Assembly (NCBI GenBank): GCA_965198325.1
Contig: CBDAPE010000018.1
Coordinates: 310,001-374,000, forward strand
Direction of reading: 5' to 3'
DNA length: 64,000 nt
DNA from: CBDAPE01 sp965198325
GTDB lineage: Bacteria; Pseudomonadota; Alphaproteobacteria; UBA828; JAPUJA01
Numbering within the stretch: the stretch's first letter is position 1; the number at the start of each line of letters is the position of its first letter. Below, piece by piece: positions 19,541-28,233 of this stretch. The position numbers and the translations under genes are program-made. The notes under the pieces are model-generated. The model was given only the letters and a program-made list of their open reading frames with translations, did not search any database and was not told the DNA's origin.

Positions 19541-20011
19541 ATGGATCTCTATTCCGTCATAAAGGCATTGCATATTCTGAGCGCGACGGTGCTGTTTGGC
19601 GTCGGCCTGGGAACCGCTTTCTTCATGTTCCGCAGCCGCTACGCCGCCGACCTGAAATCGAAATACGACACGGCGCGCTCGACCGTGCGCGCGGATTACC
19701 TGTTCATTGCTCCCGCCGCCATCGTTCAGCCTCTGACAGGGGCCGCCCTGATCGTTATGACGAACCGGGACGGATTCGAGCTTTGGCTGGTTGTGACATA
19801 CGGCCTTTATCTCCTGACCGGCTTTTGTTGGTTGCCCGTAGTTTGGATCCAAATTAGGTTGAGAGCGATGCTGCTTGTGTCGCTCGAAACGGGCGATGCC
19901 CTGCCCGAACGATATGATCGGTTGACACGACTTTGGTTTGTCCTGGGCTGGCCTGCATTCTCGGCGCTGATCGTCGTCTTTTATCTCATGGTCGCCAAGC
20001 CCACATGGTAG
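19541..20011 (+). CDS. DUF2269 family membrane protein
   Basis: This 156 aa protein has four hydrophobic segments, at about residues 8-28, 50-72, 82-102 and 130-152. The opening LYSVIKALHILSATVLFGVGLGTAFFM, with its conserved histidine, is typical of DUF2269. The family function is unknown. Its stop overlaps the start of the next gene by 7 bp, suggesting one transcript with the saccharopine-dehydrogenase-like protein. Base composition is somewhat lower in GC than the dnaJ region. Confidence 0.8.
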   Translation: MDLYSVIKALHILSATVLFGVGLGTAFFMFRSRYAADLKSKYDTARSTVRADYLFIAPAAIVQPLTGAALIVMTNRDGFELWLVVTYGLYLLTGFCWLPVVWIQIRLRAMLLVSLETGDALPERYDRLTRLWFVLGWPAFSALIVVFYLMVAKPTW

Positions 20012-21123
20012 CCCGCATCCTGATCATTGGCGGATACGGCAACTTTGGTGCCGCGATCGCCCGACGATTGTCCGGGGAAGAGGACATCCAGCTCATCATC
20101 GGCGGACGCTCTGTCGAGAAGGCGCGCGGGTTCGCCGATTCGCTGTCAGCGGCGCCGAATCCGGCTGAATGGCGCCAGTTCGACCTTCGAGAACGCTTTG
20201 CCGAGACCTTGGAGTCGGTCAGGCCGCAGATCGTCATCCATACATCGGGGCCGTTTCAAGGTCAGCGCTACGACGTCGCGTCCCATTGTATTGCGGCGGG
20301 TAGTCACTACATCGATCTCGCCGATGCTCGTGAGTTCGTCGGCGGCATTTCCGATTTGGATCAGTCCGCGCGAGCCCGCGACGTCCTCGTTATCAGCGGC
20401 GCAAGTTCGGTTCCCTGCCTGACGGCCGCCGTGGCCGATTTCTACGAAAGCCAATTTCAGAGGTTGGAGGGAATCGATTACGGCATCGCGACGGCGCAAC
20501 GCACGAAGAGCGGATTGGCCACGGCGTCCGCCGTTCTGAGCTATGCAGGTAGGCCCTTTACGACCTTGATTGACGGCAGGCCGCAGACCGTCTTTGGCTG
20601 GCAAGGGCTTCATTCCAGATCGTTACCGGAGGTCGGGCGGCGCTGGTTCGCGAATTGCGACATTCCCGATCTGGATCTCTTTAGGCAGCGCTATCCCGAT
20701 CTGCGGACCATCCGATTCTATGCCGGGCTCGAAGTGCCTTTCGTCCAGATCGGCCTGTGGCTGCTGACGTGGTTGGTACGCTGGCGCCTGCTTTCGAACG
20801 CGCGTGCGCTGGCACCCATGATGCTCTCCGCCACCCGTCTCTTCGACGTAATGGGCAGCGACGTGAGTGCGTTCTACATGGAGTTGAACGGACCCTCGAA
20901 ATCCGGTGGTTCGAAAACCGTGACCTTCAATTTGACGGCTGCGTCGGGAGACGGCCCCTTCATTCCCTGTGTCCCGGCCGTGATCATGGCCCGCAGACTC
21001 GTCCGCCGGGGATGCACCGCAACCGGGGCGTACCCCTGCGTCGGTTTCATCGACCTCAAATCCTATCTCGCGGAACTGGAGGGGCGGGACATTCGGTGGC
21101 AGGACGCAACATCGGGGGACTGA
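20005..21123 (+). CDS. Saccharopine dehydrogenase-like NAD(P)-binding protein
   Basis: The ATG at 20005 overlaps the preceding gene, giving 372 aa. The N-terminal Rossmann motif is ILIIGGYGNFGAAIARRL. VIHTSGPFQGQRYDVASHCI and YIDLADAREFV match the saccharopine-dehydrogenase-like family rather than true lysine-pathway enzymes. A hydrophobic stretch near residues 250-262 could anchor it to a membrane. Such proteins are often trans-acting or lipid-linked oxidoreductases of unknown substrate. Pairing with a DUF2269 membrane protein is the only functional hint. Confidence 0.78.
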   Translation: MVARILIIGGYGNFGAAIARRLSGEEDIQLIIGGRSVEKARGFADSLSAAPNPAEWRQFDLRERFAETLESVRPQIVIHTSGPFQGQRYDVASHCIAAGSHYIDLADAREFVGGISDLDQSARARDVLVISGASSVPCLTAAVADFYESQFQRLEGIDYGIATAQRTKSGLATASAVLSYAGRPFTTLIDGRPQTVFGWQGLHSRSLPEVGRRWFANCDIPDLDLFRQRYPDLRTIRFYAGLEVPFVQIGLWLLTWLVRWRLLSNARALAPMMLSATRLFDVMGSDVSAFYMELNGPSKSGGSKTVTFNLTAASGDGPFIPCVPAVIMARRLVRRGCTATGAYPCVGFIDLKSYLAELEGRDIRWQDATSGD

Positions 21124-21201
21124 AGGCGAACGTCGTCTTCGCCGGGGTCCCGGACAACCGGGAAGATCGGACGGAGTTACCCGCTTCGTTCCCCTCCCGC
21201 T

Positions 21202-21224
21202 TCGGACGGTGTAGCCTTGCCGTC
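21202..21224 (+). promoter_or_regulatory. Shared upstream element before the amidase gene
   Basis: This 23-base stretch, containing CGGACGGTGTAGCC then TTGCCGTC, matches 22807-22829 at all but two positions. Both copies lie before plus-strand starts (amidase and dapB). Its role is unknown. Confidence 0.4.
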
Positions 21225-21282
21225 TCGGAGCGTCGTTGGGCCCGGCTGGTCGGGCGCCGGGCCGAGTGGAGGTCCCCGAGCC

Positions 21283-22692
21283 ATGGCGGATATGGAACTT
21301 TGCCGGCTGTCGGCCGTCGCCGTCGCCACGGCGGTTCGGCGCAAGGAGCTCTCGCCTGTCGGCATCGTGAAAAACGCGCTCGATCGCATCGAGGCGGTAA
21401 ACCCCCGACTCAACTGTTTTTGCTTCGTCTATCCGGACGAGGCCCTTGCTGCGGCCCGCCGGGCCGAGGCGGCCGTCATGCGGGGTGATGCGCTCGGCCC
21501 GCTCCACGGTGTCCCGATCGCCTTCAAGGACATGACGCCTACCAAGGGCAAGCGGACGACGCTGGGCTCCTATGCCTATGAGAACTGGATTCCTGATCAT
21601 GATGCGACGATCGTCGAGCGCCTGCTTGGCGCCGGTGCGATCATGGTCGGCAAGACAACCACCTCGGAGCTGGCCTACGCCTTTCAGATGAATACGCCGC
21701 TCTGGGGAATTACCCGCAACCCCTGGAATCTGGACCGGGCGCCCGGCGGCTCGTCGGGTGGCTCGGCGGCGGCGGTGGCAGCCGGCTGCGTGCCTCTCGC
21801 GGAGGGCTGCGACGCGGGCGGCTCGATCCGTCTCCCGGCCTCGTTCACGGGCATCGTCGGTCTGAAGCCGAGCCTGGGCCGCATCCCCTTCGAGATCTTC
21901 CCGAGCCAATTCGATTCGTTTACCAGCTTCGGGCCGCTCGCTTGGCACGTCTCGGACGCGGCGCTCTTTCTCGACGCGGCGCAAGGGCCCGACGACCGCG
22001 ACTTTTCTTCGCTTCCCGCCCTGCCGGCGGTTGACCCGCCCCGCGCGGCCGGTCTCGAGGGCGTTCGCCTCGCTTTCACGCCGGATTTCGGCTACTACGC
22101 CGTCGACCCGGAGGTTGCGGCGAATACCCGGGCGATGGTCGCGACGCTCCGCTCGCTCGGAGCCGAAGTCGACGAGATCGAGCTGTCCTGGACACGGGAC
22201 CTCAACGAGGCGGGCTGGCTTCACTGGGATGTCTACGCCGCTCTCATGATGGCCGATCGTCTCGACGAATTCCGGGACCGCATGGAACCCGACGTCGTCG
22301 CGGCCGTCGAGCGGGGGCGCCAGGCGAAAGCGGTGGATTTCAAGCGGGTCGAGCTGGTTCGAACCCGGCTCGCCGAGACCATCGCCCCGATTCTGGCGCG
22401 CTACGACGCGCTGGTCTCTCCGACGAGCGCCCAGCCCGCGATCCCGATCGACAGTACCGAAGCGGATTTCGGGCATGACGACGAAAACGGGAAATTCTGC
22501 CACTACGAGATGACCTTCCCGTTCAACATGCTGACCCTGCCGGCCCTCTCCGTGCCGTCGGGCTTTACGGGCTCGGGCCTGCCGACGGGCTTTCAGATCG
22601 CCGGCCGGCGCCACGATGACGCAACGCCCCTGCGGATCGGCCACGCGCTCGAGCAGGCGCTCAACTGGACCGATAACCGGCCGCCGATCTGA
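21283..22692 (+). CDS. Amidase signature family enzyme
   Basis: The ATG at 21283 follows GGAGG by 10 bases, and the product is 469 aa. The amidase signature is complete: cis-serine/lysine catalysis is indicated by PIAFKDMTPTKGKRTT, and the serine-glycine-rich loop is GGSSGGSAAAVAAG, followed by GCDAGGSIRLPASFTGIVGLKPS. The enzyme hydrolyses an amide of unknown structure. GatA is unlikely because gatB and gatC are absent. It may form part of an amide or amino-acid catabolic group with the aconitase X genes downstream. Confidence 0.9.
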   Translation: MADMELCRLSAVAVATAVRRKELSPVGIVKNALDRIEAVNPRLNCFCFVYPDEALAAARRAEAAVMRGDALGPLHGVPIAFKDMTPTKGKRTTLGSYAYENWIPDHDATIVERLLGAGAIMVGKTTTSELAYAFQMNTPLWGITRNPWNLDRAPGGSSGGSAAAVAAGCVPLAEGCDAGGSIRLPASFTGIVGLKPSLGRIPFEIFPSQFDSFTSFGPLAWHVSDAALFLDAAQGPDDRDFSSLPALPAVDPPRAAGLEGVRLAFTPDFGYYAVDPEVAANTRAMVATLRSLGAEVDEIELSWTRDLNEAGWLHWDVYAALMMADRLDEFRDRMEPDVVAAVERGRQAKAVDFKRVELVRTRLAETIAPILARYDALVSPTSAQPAIPIDSTEADFGHDDENGKFCHYEMTFPFNMLTLPALSVPSGFTGSGLPTGFQIAGRRHDDATPLRIGHALEQALNWTDNRPPI

Positions 22693-22806
22693 CGGCTGTG
22701 CCCGGTTGCGCCCGACGGCTGCCCTGGCGTCGGACCGGACGAGGACCGCCACCTCATAAGTCCGCCACGCCCCGGCGCCAGCCGTCCGCTTCCTTCACCT
22801 CGACCG

Positions 22807-22829
22807 TCGGATGGTGTAGCCTCGCCGTC
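22807..22829 (+). promoter_or_regulatory. Shared upstream element before dapB
   Basis: This is the second copy of the element at 21202-21224, reading CGGATGGTGTAGCC then TCGCCGTC, 29 bases before the dapB start. The two copies differ at two positions. Confidence 0.4.
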
Positions 22830-22857
22830 CGGAATTGCGGGCAGGAAAGGACGAACC

Positions 22858-23673
22858 GTGGCGCAACCCCCTGAAACCACATATGGCGTCGCCGGCTGTG
22901 CGGGTCGCATGGGCCGGGCGCTCATGGCCGAAGTGCTGGGCACGCCCGGCTGCGCGCTCGTGGCGGGTACGGAGCGGGCGCAAAACCCGGCATTGGGGAC
23001 CGATCTGGGCACGCTCGCGGGCGGTGAGCCGCTAGGGATCGCCTGCTCGGATGCGCCCGACGCGCTGTTCGCGGCCGATGCGGTACTCGATTTCACGGCA
23101 CCGGTGGCGACCCTCACCCATGCCCGTCTTGCTGCCGAGACGGGGAAGATCCTCGTCATCGGCACCACCGGAATCGATGCGGCACAGGCCGCCGAGCTCG
23201 AGGCTTGCGCAAAGCGCGCACCGGTCGTCTGGGCGGCGAACATGAGTGTCGGCGTCAACCTCCTTCTGGGGCTCGCCGAAAAGGTTGCGGCCCTGCTCGA
23301 CGAGAGCTACGACATCGAGATCGTCGAAATGCATCACCGCCACAAGGTCGATGCGCCGTCGGGCACATCGCTGGCACTGGGCCGTGCGGCGGCGGCGGGC
23401 CGGGGCGTGGCGCTCGAGGATGTGGCCGAGCGGGGGCGCGACGGGGTAACCGGCCCCCGCGAACCGGGTGCGATCGGCTTTGCCGCGCTGCGCGGCGGCG
23501 ATGTGGTGGGCGATCACAGCGTCGTCTTTGCCGGCGCCGGTGAGCGGCTCGAGCTGACCCACCGCGCGGCGAGCCGGGATATCTACGCCAAGGGCGCGGT
23601 GCGCGCGGCGCTCTGGGCGAGGGGGAAAGCGCCCGGGCTCTACGCCATGAAGGACGTGCTGGGCCTCGGCTGA
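22858..23673 (+). CDS. dapB: 4-hydroxy-tetrahydrodipicolinate reductase
   Basis: The start is GTG at 22858 behind AAAGGA; the product is 271 aa. It reduces 4-hydroxy-tetrahydrodipicolinate in the diaminopimelate/lysine pathway using NAD(P)H. The nucleotide loop is GVAGCAGRMGRAL, the catalytic region is VEMHHRHKVDAPSGTSL, and FAALRGGDVVGDHSV precedes a C-terminus ending GLYAMKDVLGLG. All are standard for DapB. No other dap gene is nearby. Confidence 0.96.
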   Translation: MAQPPETTYGVAGCAGRMGRALMAEVLGTPGCALVAGTERAQNPALGTDLGTLAGGEPLGIACSDAPDALFAADAVLDFTAPVATLTHARLAAETGKILVIGTTGIDAAQAAELEACAKRAPVVWAANMSVGVNLLLGLAEKVAALLDESYDIEIVEMHHRHKVDAPSGTSLALGRAAAAGRGVALEDVAERGRDGVTGPREPGAIGFAALRGGDVVGDHSVVFAGAGERLELTHRAASRDIYAKGAVRAALWARGKAPGLYAMKDVLGLG

Positions 23674-23725
23674 GCACGGCGTCGCGTGCAATGTCCCGGG
23701 ACAGACGCCCGAAAGGCGACCCGTC

Positions 23726-24982
23726 ATGGCCGTAACATTGAGTGATGAGGACCGCGCCCTCGCGCAGGGCGGCGCGGGCGATGCCGCGGGCCTTGCCATG
23801 CGGCTCGTCGCGGAAGCCGGAGCGCTGCTCGGCGCCCGGCGCCTGCTGTCCATCGCATCGGCCCACGTGGACGGTTGTCTCTATCACGGCGATTCGGGTA
23901 CCGCGTTCGCTCAAAAGCTGGCCGGTGCCGGCGCCCGGGTGCGGGTGCCGACGACGCTCAATGTCGGCGGCCTCGATCTCCTCCACCCGGACCGCCTTCG
24001 GGCCGAACCGCCCCACACGATGATGGCCCGACGCCAGATGTGGGCCTATCAGCAGATGGGCTGCACACCGACCTGGACCTGTGCGCCCTACCAGGCGGGA
24101 CACCGGCCCGGTTCCGGGCAGGACGTCGCCTGGGGCGAGAGCAACGCTGTGGCATTCGCCAACTCCGTTCTGGGTGCCCGGACCAACCGCTATGGCGATT
24201 TCCTCGATATCTGCTGCGCGCTGACCGGCCGGGCGCCCGATTATGGCCTGCACCGGTCCGCAAACCGCCGCGCCCGGGTGGTCGTCGATACCGGGGGATT
24301 GTCGCTGGCCCTGCGGGACTCGGACGCGTTCTACCCCGTGCTCGGTGCCTGGCTCGGTGCGGTGCTGGGCGAGACCGTCGCGGTGATCGACGGTCTGCCC
24401 GGCACGCTTGGCGAAGACCGGCTCAAGGCACTGGGCGCGGCTGCGGCCAGTGCGGGTGCGGTCGGGTTGTTCCACGTCGCGGGCGTCACGCCCGAGGCGC
24501 CGAGCGTCGCGGCCGCGCTCGGGGGCGCGGCACCCGAGCGGATCATCCGGCTCACGCCTGCGATGGTCCGCGCGGCACGCGATCGGCTTTCGACCACGGC
24601 GTGTGAGAGCCTCGACGTCGTCGCGCTGGGCAGTCCCCATTTCTCCCGGGCGGAATTCGATGCGCTCGACCGCGTGCGCGCCGGGCGGCGGTTCGCGGTT
24701 CCCGTCTATGTCTGCACCGGACGGGGTGTCCTCGCCGGTCTCGAAGCCGATGACCGCACGGCGCCGCTCGCTGCGGCCGGCGTCGAGCTGGTCGTCGATA
24801 CCTGCGTCGTCGTCGCCCCCATCCTGCCGGCCGCGAGCGGCGTTCTGATGACCAACTCGGGAAAGTTCGCCCACTACACGCCGTCGAACACCGGCTACGC
24901 CGTGATCTACGGAAGCCTGGTCGACTGCGTGGAATCCGCCGTCGCGGGGCGTGTCGCGCGCGACGAAAGTCTGTGGGCATGA
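23726..24982 (+). CDS. Aconitase X, large subunit
   Basis: This 418 aa protein matches the aconitase X catalytic domain (formerly DUF521). Indicative segments are HVDGCLYHGDSGTAFAQKL, a CTPTWTCAPYQ iron-sulfur cysteine region, WGESNAVAFANSVLGARTNRYGD and SNTGYAVIYGSL near the C-terminus. Characterised members dehydrate cis-3-hydroxy-L-proline or mevalonate 5-phosphate. In bacteria the two-subunit form is usually linked with hydroxyproline breakdown, but the pathway genes are not seen here. Its stop overlaps the small-subunit start as ATGA. Confidence 0.9.
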   Translation: MAVTLSDEDRALAQGGAGDAAGLAMRLVAEAGALLGARRLLSIASAHVDGCLYHGDSGTAFAQKLAGAGARVRVPTTLNVGGLDLLHPDRLRAEPPHTMMARRQMWAYQQMGCTPTWTCAPYQAGHRPGSGQDVAWGESNAVAFANSVLGARTNRYGDFLDICCALTGRAPDYGLHRSANRRARVVVDTGGLSLALRDSDAFYPVLGAWLGAVLGETVAVIDGLPGTLGEDRLKALGAAAASAGAVGLFHVAGVTPEAPSVAAALGGAAPERIIRLTPAMVRAARDRLSTTACESLDVVALGSPHFSRAEFDALDRVRAGRRFAVPVYVCTGRGVLAGLEADDRTAPLAAAGVELVVDTCVVVAPILPAASGVLMTNSGKFAHYTPSNTGYAVIYGSLVDCVESAVAGRVARDESLWA

Positions 24983-25386
24983 TATCCGCCCGTCCGCTCG
25001 TCGCAGGCACTGCGCGCGGGCCCGTCCTGCGGCTGGCCGCACCGATTAGTTTCTGGGGCGGGGTTGATCCTGCGAGTGGCGTCATTATGGACCCCCGCCA
25101 CCCCGATCACGGCGCTTGCGTTACCGGCACTGTGCTGGCGCTCGAGTCCTCCATCGGCTCGAGCTCGTCGAGCTCCGTGATGCTCGAACTCCTGCGCCTG
25201 CAAAAAGCCCCGGCCGCCCTGCTGCTGGGCCGCGTCGATGCAATTCTCGCGCTTGGCGTCGTCGTCGCGCGCGAGATGGGCTATCCCACGATCCCGGTGC
25301 TTCAGTTAGGTGCGGATGAGCTGGCGGCCCTGCCCCAGGGCGCGACCGTCGTCATCGAGGCCGACCGGATCGCGGTGGGAGATTAG
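24979..25386 (+). CDS. Aconitase X, small (swivel) subunit
   Basis: The ATG at 24979 overlaps the large-subunit stop; the product is 135 aa. It is the DUF126 swivelling domain, with FWGGVDPASGVIMDPRHPDHG, TGTVLALESSIGSSSSSSVM and LELLRLQKAPAALLLGRVD. The serine-rich loop binds substrate in the assembled enzyme. The separate subunits mark this as the two-polypeptide type of aconitase X. Confidence 0.9.
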   Translation: MISARPLVAGTARGPVLRLAAPISFWGGVDPASGVIMDPRHPDHGACVTGTVLALESSIGSSSSSSVMLELLRLQKAPAALLLGRVDAILALGVVVAREMGYPTIPVLQLGADELAALPQGATVVIEADRIAVGD

Positions 25387-25928
25387 GGCGAAAGGGGGGT
25401 CTGGTGGCCTTGGATCTCCGCGTCGGGTGCGACCCGTAGGCCCGCAAGTTCCCGGCGCAGCACGGTGGCGAATTCGAACCGCTCAAGGGGCGAGAGGAAC
25501 TGGCCGATGGCAAGCCGCTTGCCGTGGCTCGACAAGGTCAGCGGGCTGTCCGAGCGGGGCGGATCGTCGATCTGCACCTGCAGCCAGTAGGGCTGAAACT
25601 CCCAGGCCTCGAGCCGGCCACCGGGCATCCGGCGCCGCACCGTGAGACTGCTGGCTGTCAGTTCCACGGTCTCCGAGAGTTTCCCCGAGCGGTAGCTCAT
25701 GCGAAATGCGATATAGACCAGCAGAACGTTGAGCCCGAAGAAACCGAGGATCGGCCAGGCGCCCTTGAGCAGGAAGGCGACCCCTGCCCCGAAACTGACG
25801 GCGCAGACCAAGGCCATGACCAGGAAAAAGCCAAGCCGGCCCAGCGAGCGGTTGGGAGTAAGCACGGCGCTAAAGCGCGGCTCTCCGACGCGGCCAGGCG
25901 GGGCGGGGCGGGCCATGGCGCCGATCAT
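25383..25928 (-). CDS. DUF2244 family integral membrane protein
   Basis: This protein of 181 aa (or 177 aa from the ATG at 25916) has two adjacent transmembrane segments at about residues 32-52 and 58-76. A C-terminal soluble domain follows, with ARRR-like basic residues, EFQPYWLQVQID and GKRLAIGQFLSPLERFEFATVLRREL. DUF2244 is widespread in alphaproteobacteria and of unknown function. It is divergent from nth and overlaps the aconitase X small subunit by 4 bp at its 3' end. Confidence 0.88.
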   Translation of the reverse strand: MIGAMARPAPPGRVGEPRFSAVLTPNRSLGRLGFFLVMALVCAVSFGAGVAFLLKGAWPILGFFGLNVLLVYIAFRMSYRSGKLSETVELTASSLTVRRRMPGGRLEAWEFQPYWLQVQIDDPPRSDSPLTLSSHGKRLAIGQFLSPLERFEFATVLRRELAGLRVAPDAEIQGHQTPLSP

Positions 25929-26014
25929 AGGAGACCGTCTTCGCCGGAGTCAAAACGCCGGCCGGCCGCTTGGAGCTTTCCCGCCGCAACCCTGCGGGGT
26001 ATGACAGGAGCAGG

Positions 26015-26653
26015 ATGAAAAAAGCCGACATCGAAACCTTCTTTGCCCGCCTGGCCGAAAAAATTCCCGCGCCGAAGGGCGAGCTCGACTACATCAACCC
26101 CTATACCCTGCTGGTTGCCGTGGTGCTGTCGGCCCAGGCGACCGACGCGGGCGTCAACAAGGCGACCGAAAAGCTCTTTGCCGCCGCCGACAATCCGGGC
26201 GCGATGCTGGCGCTGGGCGAGGCCAGGCTGAAGGGCTACATAAAGACCATCGGGCTCTACAATACCAAGGCGAAGAACGTTCTCAGCTTGAGCCGCGCGC
26301 TCCTCGAGACCCACGGCGGCGCGGTGCCCGCCGATCGCGCGCTCCTCGAAAGCCTGCCCGGCGTCGGGCGCAAGACCGCGAGCGTTGTGCTCAACATCGC
26401 CTTCGGCGAGCCGACCATCGCGGTCGACACCCACGTCTTCAGGGTCTCCAACAGGACCGGCCTCGCGCCTGGCAAGACGCCGCTCGCGGTCGAGACCGGG
26501 CTTGAGAAAGTTGTGCCCGACGCCTACAAGCGTCACGCCCATCACTGGCTGATCCTGCACGGCCGCTATGTCTGCAAGGCGCGCAAGCCCGATTGTCCGG
26601 CCTGCGTGGTGCGCGATCTCTGCGCCTTCAAGGCCAAGACGACGCTCGACTGA
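26015..26653 (+). CDS. nth: Endonuclease III, DNA glycosylase/AP lyase
   Basis: The ATG at 26015 follows ACAGGAGCAGG, giving 212 aa. The helix-hairpin-helix catalytic region reads LPGVGRKTASVVLN and continues to VDTHVFRVSNRTGL, which holds the catalytic lysine and aspartate. The 4Fe-4S cluster cysteines are spaced C-x6-C-x2-C-x5-C in CKARKPDCPACVVRDLC. The enzyme removes oxidised pyrimidines in base excision repair. It is complete. Confidence 0.96.
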   Translation: MKKADIETFFARLAEKIPAPKGELDYINPYTLLVAVVLSAQATDAGVNKATEKLFAAADNPGAMLALGEARLKGYIKTIGLYNTKAKNVLSLSRALLETHGGAVPADRALLESLPGVGRKTASVVLNIAFGEPTIAVDTHVFRVSNRTGLAPGKTPLAVETGLEKVVPDAYKRHAHHWLILHGRYVCKARKPDCPACVVRDLCAFKAKTTLD

Positions 26654-26742
26654 GCGAACCCTCGCTTTGCGGGCGGGACTCCGTCCTGGCGCCGGGCCGC
26701 CGTCGAGTTCCGGAAAAACGAGGCGTCCGGACAGAGCGCCGC

Positions 26743-27549
26743 TTAATCGCCGCGCGCGGCCAGCACCAGATCGACGAAGCAGGTTGGCCGGGGCTCGCTG
26801 GCCCCGTTCGAGCGGATTTCGTAATAGACCACCCCCGGTGGCCCGCCCGCCTCGTCCGGGTAGAGGTAGATGTCGAGTACGCAGCCGTCGATCGCATACT
26901 GCCAGACTTGGGCGTCCGCCTCGGTGCGCACGAAGCCAGGCGCGCCCAGAAGGGCGGTAACGTCCGCCGCCCCGAGCCCCATGAGCTGGGACGGGCGGGC
27001 GTCGATCGGCGGCGGGGGCGAAGGGGCAACGGGTTCGGGTTCGGGCGAGCGGTCGATCGCGGCGACGAATGTCGGCGGTAGCGGCTCGGCCGGTTCGGCT
27101 CCGAGCGCTTCGCCCGCCGGCGGCAACCACGCGTCCGCGCCCGGGGGCTCCGGTTCGGCGATCACCTCCGGCTCCGGCTCGGCTGCCGGCTCGACGACGG
27201 GCTCCGGCTCGGCCTTGGGCATCGGCTGGGCGCCGGCCGGCTGCGCGGGCTCAGCGGGCTGCGCGCCGGTATCGGCACCCTCGTCGCGCTCGTCCGGCTC
27301 GGGCTCGCCGTCCGTCTCGGCCTCATCGCGCGCTGCCGGTTGGGCGACGCTATCCCGGGCGTCCGTGTCCGGTCCCGCGCCGGGTAGTGCGCCATAGACC
27401 GTCGCATAGAGATCGAGAACGTCCCCGGGCGCGGGCTTCGGCCTGGGCTCCAGGCCACAGGCGGCGAGCGCCAGTATCGCCAGGAGCAGGATCGAAACGC
27501 TAAGGGTTCGAAGCGGCGCAAATCGCCGCGCTGGTGTCGGCCGGCGCAA
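26743..27549 (-). CDS. Lipoprotein with acidic proline-rich linker and BamE-like C-terminal domain
   Basis: I chose the TTG at 27549 because AAGGGAG lies nine bases upstream and the next residues form a basic, hydrophobic signal with lipobox LALAACG (268 aa). Residues about 40-180 are low complexity, dominated by Pro, Glu and Ala. The conserved C-terminal domain starts near LMGLGAADVTALLGAPGFVR and ends YYEIRSNG...CFVDLVLAARGD, reminiscent of SmpA/OmlA (BamE) repeats. An envelope role is likely but unproven. It is followed on the same strand by nothing closely linked. Confidence 0.72.
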   Translation of the reverse strand: MRRPTPARRFAPLRTLSVSILLLAILALAACGLEPRPKPAPGDVLDLYATVYGALPGAGPDTDARDSVAQPAARDEAETDGEPEPDERDEGADTGAQPAEPAQPAGAQPMPKAEPEPVVEPAAEPEPEVIAEPEPPGADAWLPPAGEALGAEPAEPLPPTFVAAIDRSPEPEPVAPSPPPPIDARPSQLMGLGAADVTALLGAPGFVRTEADAQVWQYAIDGCVLDIYLYPDEAGGPPGVVYYEIRSNGASEPRPTCFVDLVLAARGD

Positions 27550-27572
27550 AGCGCGGGGCTCCCTTCGACGGT

Positions 27573-28178
27573 TCAGCCTGTGCCGGAATTACCGCCCGCG
27601 CCGCCTTGATCGGCGCCGACCAGCGTTTGGATTTCGCTGGCGTGCTCGTCGCCCGCGGTGAGTTGGCCGGTCACCTGGCCGCCCGGTTCGACCTGGATCT
27701 TGCCGTAGAAGATCTCGCCGTCGACCTTGCCGCCGGCGCGCACGATGAGCCGCTGGTGGACAACGAGCTTGCCCGAGAACTCGCCCGAAATGTCCGCCTC
27801 CTCGACCTCGGCCGAGCCCGAGAACCGGCCGGTCCGGGCGATCTGGATCTCGCGCCCGTTGCGCAGGTTGGCGTCCACGGAGCCCTCGACCACGAGCAGC
27901 TCGCAGGTCGTGATCTCACCCGACATCTCGATGTCCTTGCCCACGGTCAGGCGTTTGTTCTCCGAGCGTGATACCGCGCCGTCTTCCGCGGGCCTGGAGA
28001 TCGGCGGAATGTCGGCGAGCCGGCGGGGAATCTCGGGTATGCCCGGCAGGCTCGGGCCCGGCTGAGGCGTTGCGGGTGTCGTCTCGTAGGCGCTTTCGGG
28101 TGCGCTTTCGGGGACCTTGGCCTTCGCGGGTTCCGCCGCGGGCTTGTCGCCGTCCTCGCCTTTCTTTGAGCCGAGCAT
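27573..28178 (-). CDS. Bactofilin (polymer-forming cytoskeletal protein)
   Basis: The product is 201 aa and its ATG follows AAAGGA. A disordered N-terminus rich in Pro and Ser (residues about 1-70) precedes the bactofilin beta-helix: LTVGKDIEMSGEITTCELLVVEG, VDANLRNGREIQIARTGRFSGSAEVEEADISGEF and RLIVRAGGKVDGEIFYGKIQVEPG. Bactofilins polymerise without nucleotide on the inner face of the membrane and help position cell-wall enzymes. The flanking EI24 and lipoprotein genes lie on the same strand, but only proximity links them. Confidence 0.93.
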   Translation of the reverse strand: MLGSKKGEDGDKPAAEPAKAKVPESAPESAYETTPATPQPGPSLPGIPEIPRRLADIPPISRPAEDGAVSRSENKRLTVGKDIEMSGEITTCELLVVEGSVDANLRNGREIQIARTGRFSGSAEVEEADISGEFSGKLVVHQRLIVRAGGKVDGEIFYGKIQVEPGGQVTGQLTAGDEHASEIQTLVGADQGGAGGNSGTG

Positions 28179-28233
28179 GCTTTGATCCTTTCGCGAATGT
28201 CACGGGCGCCCGGTTTCGGTCGGGCGTCTCGCG

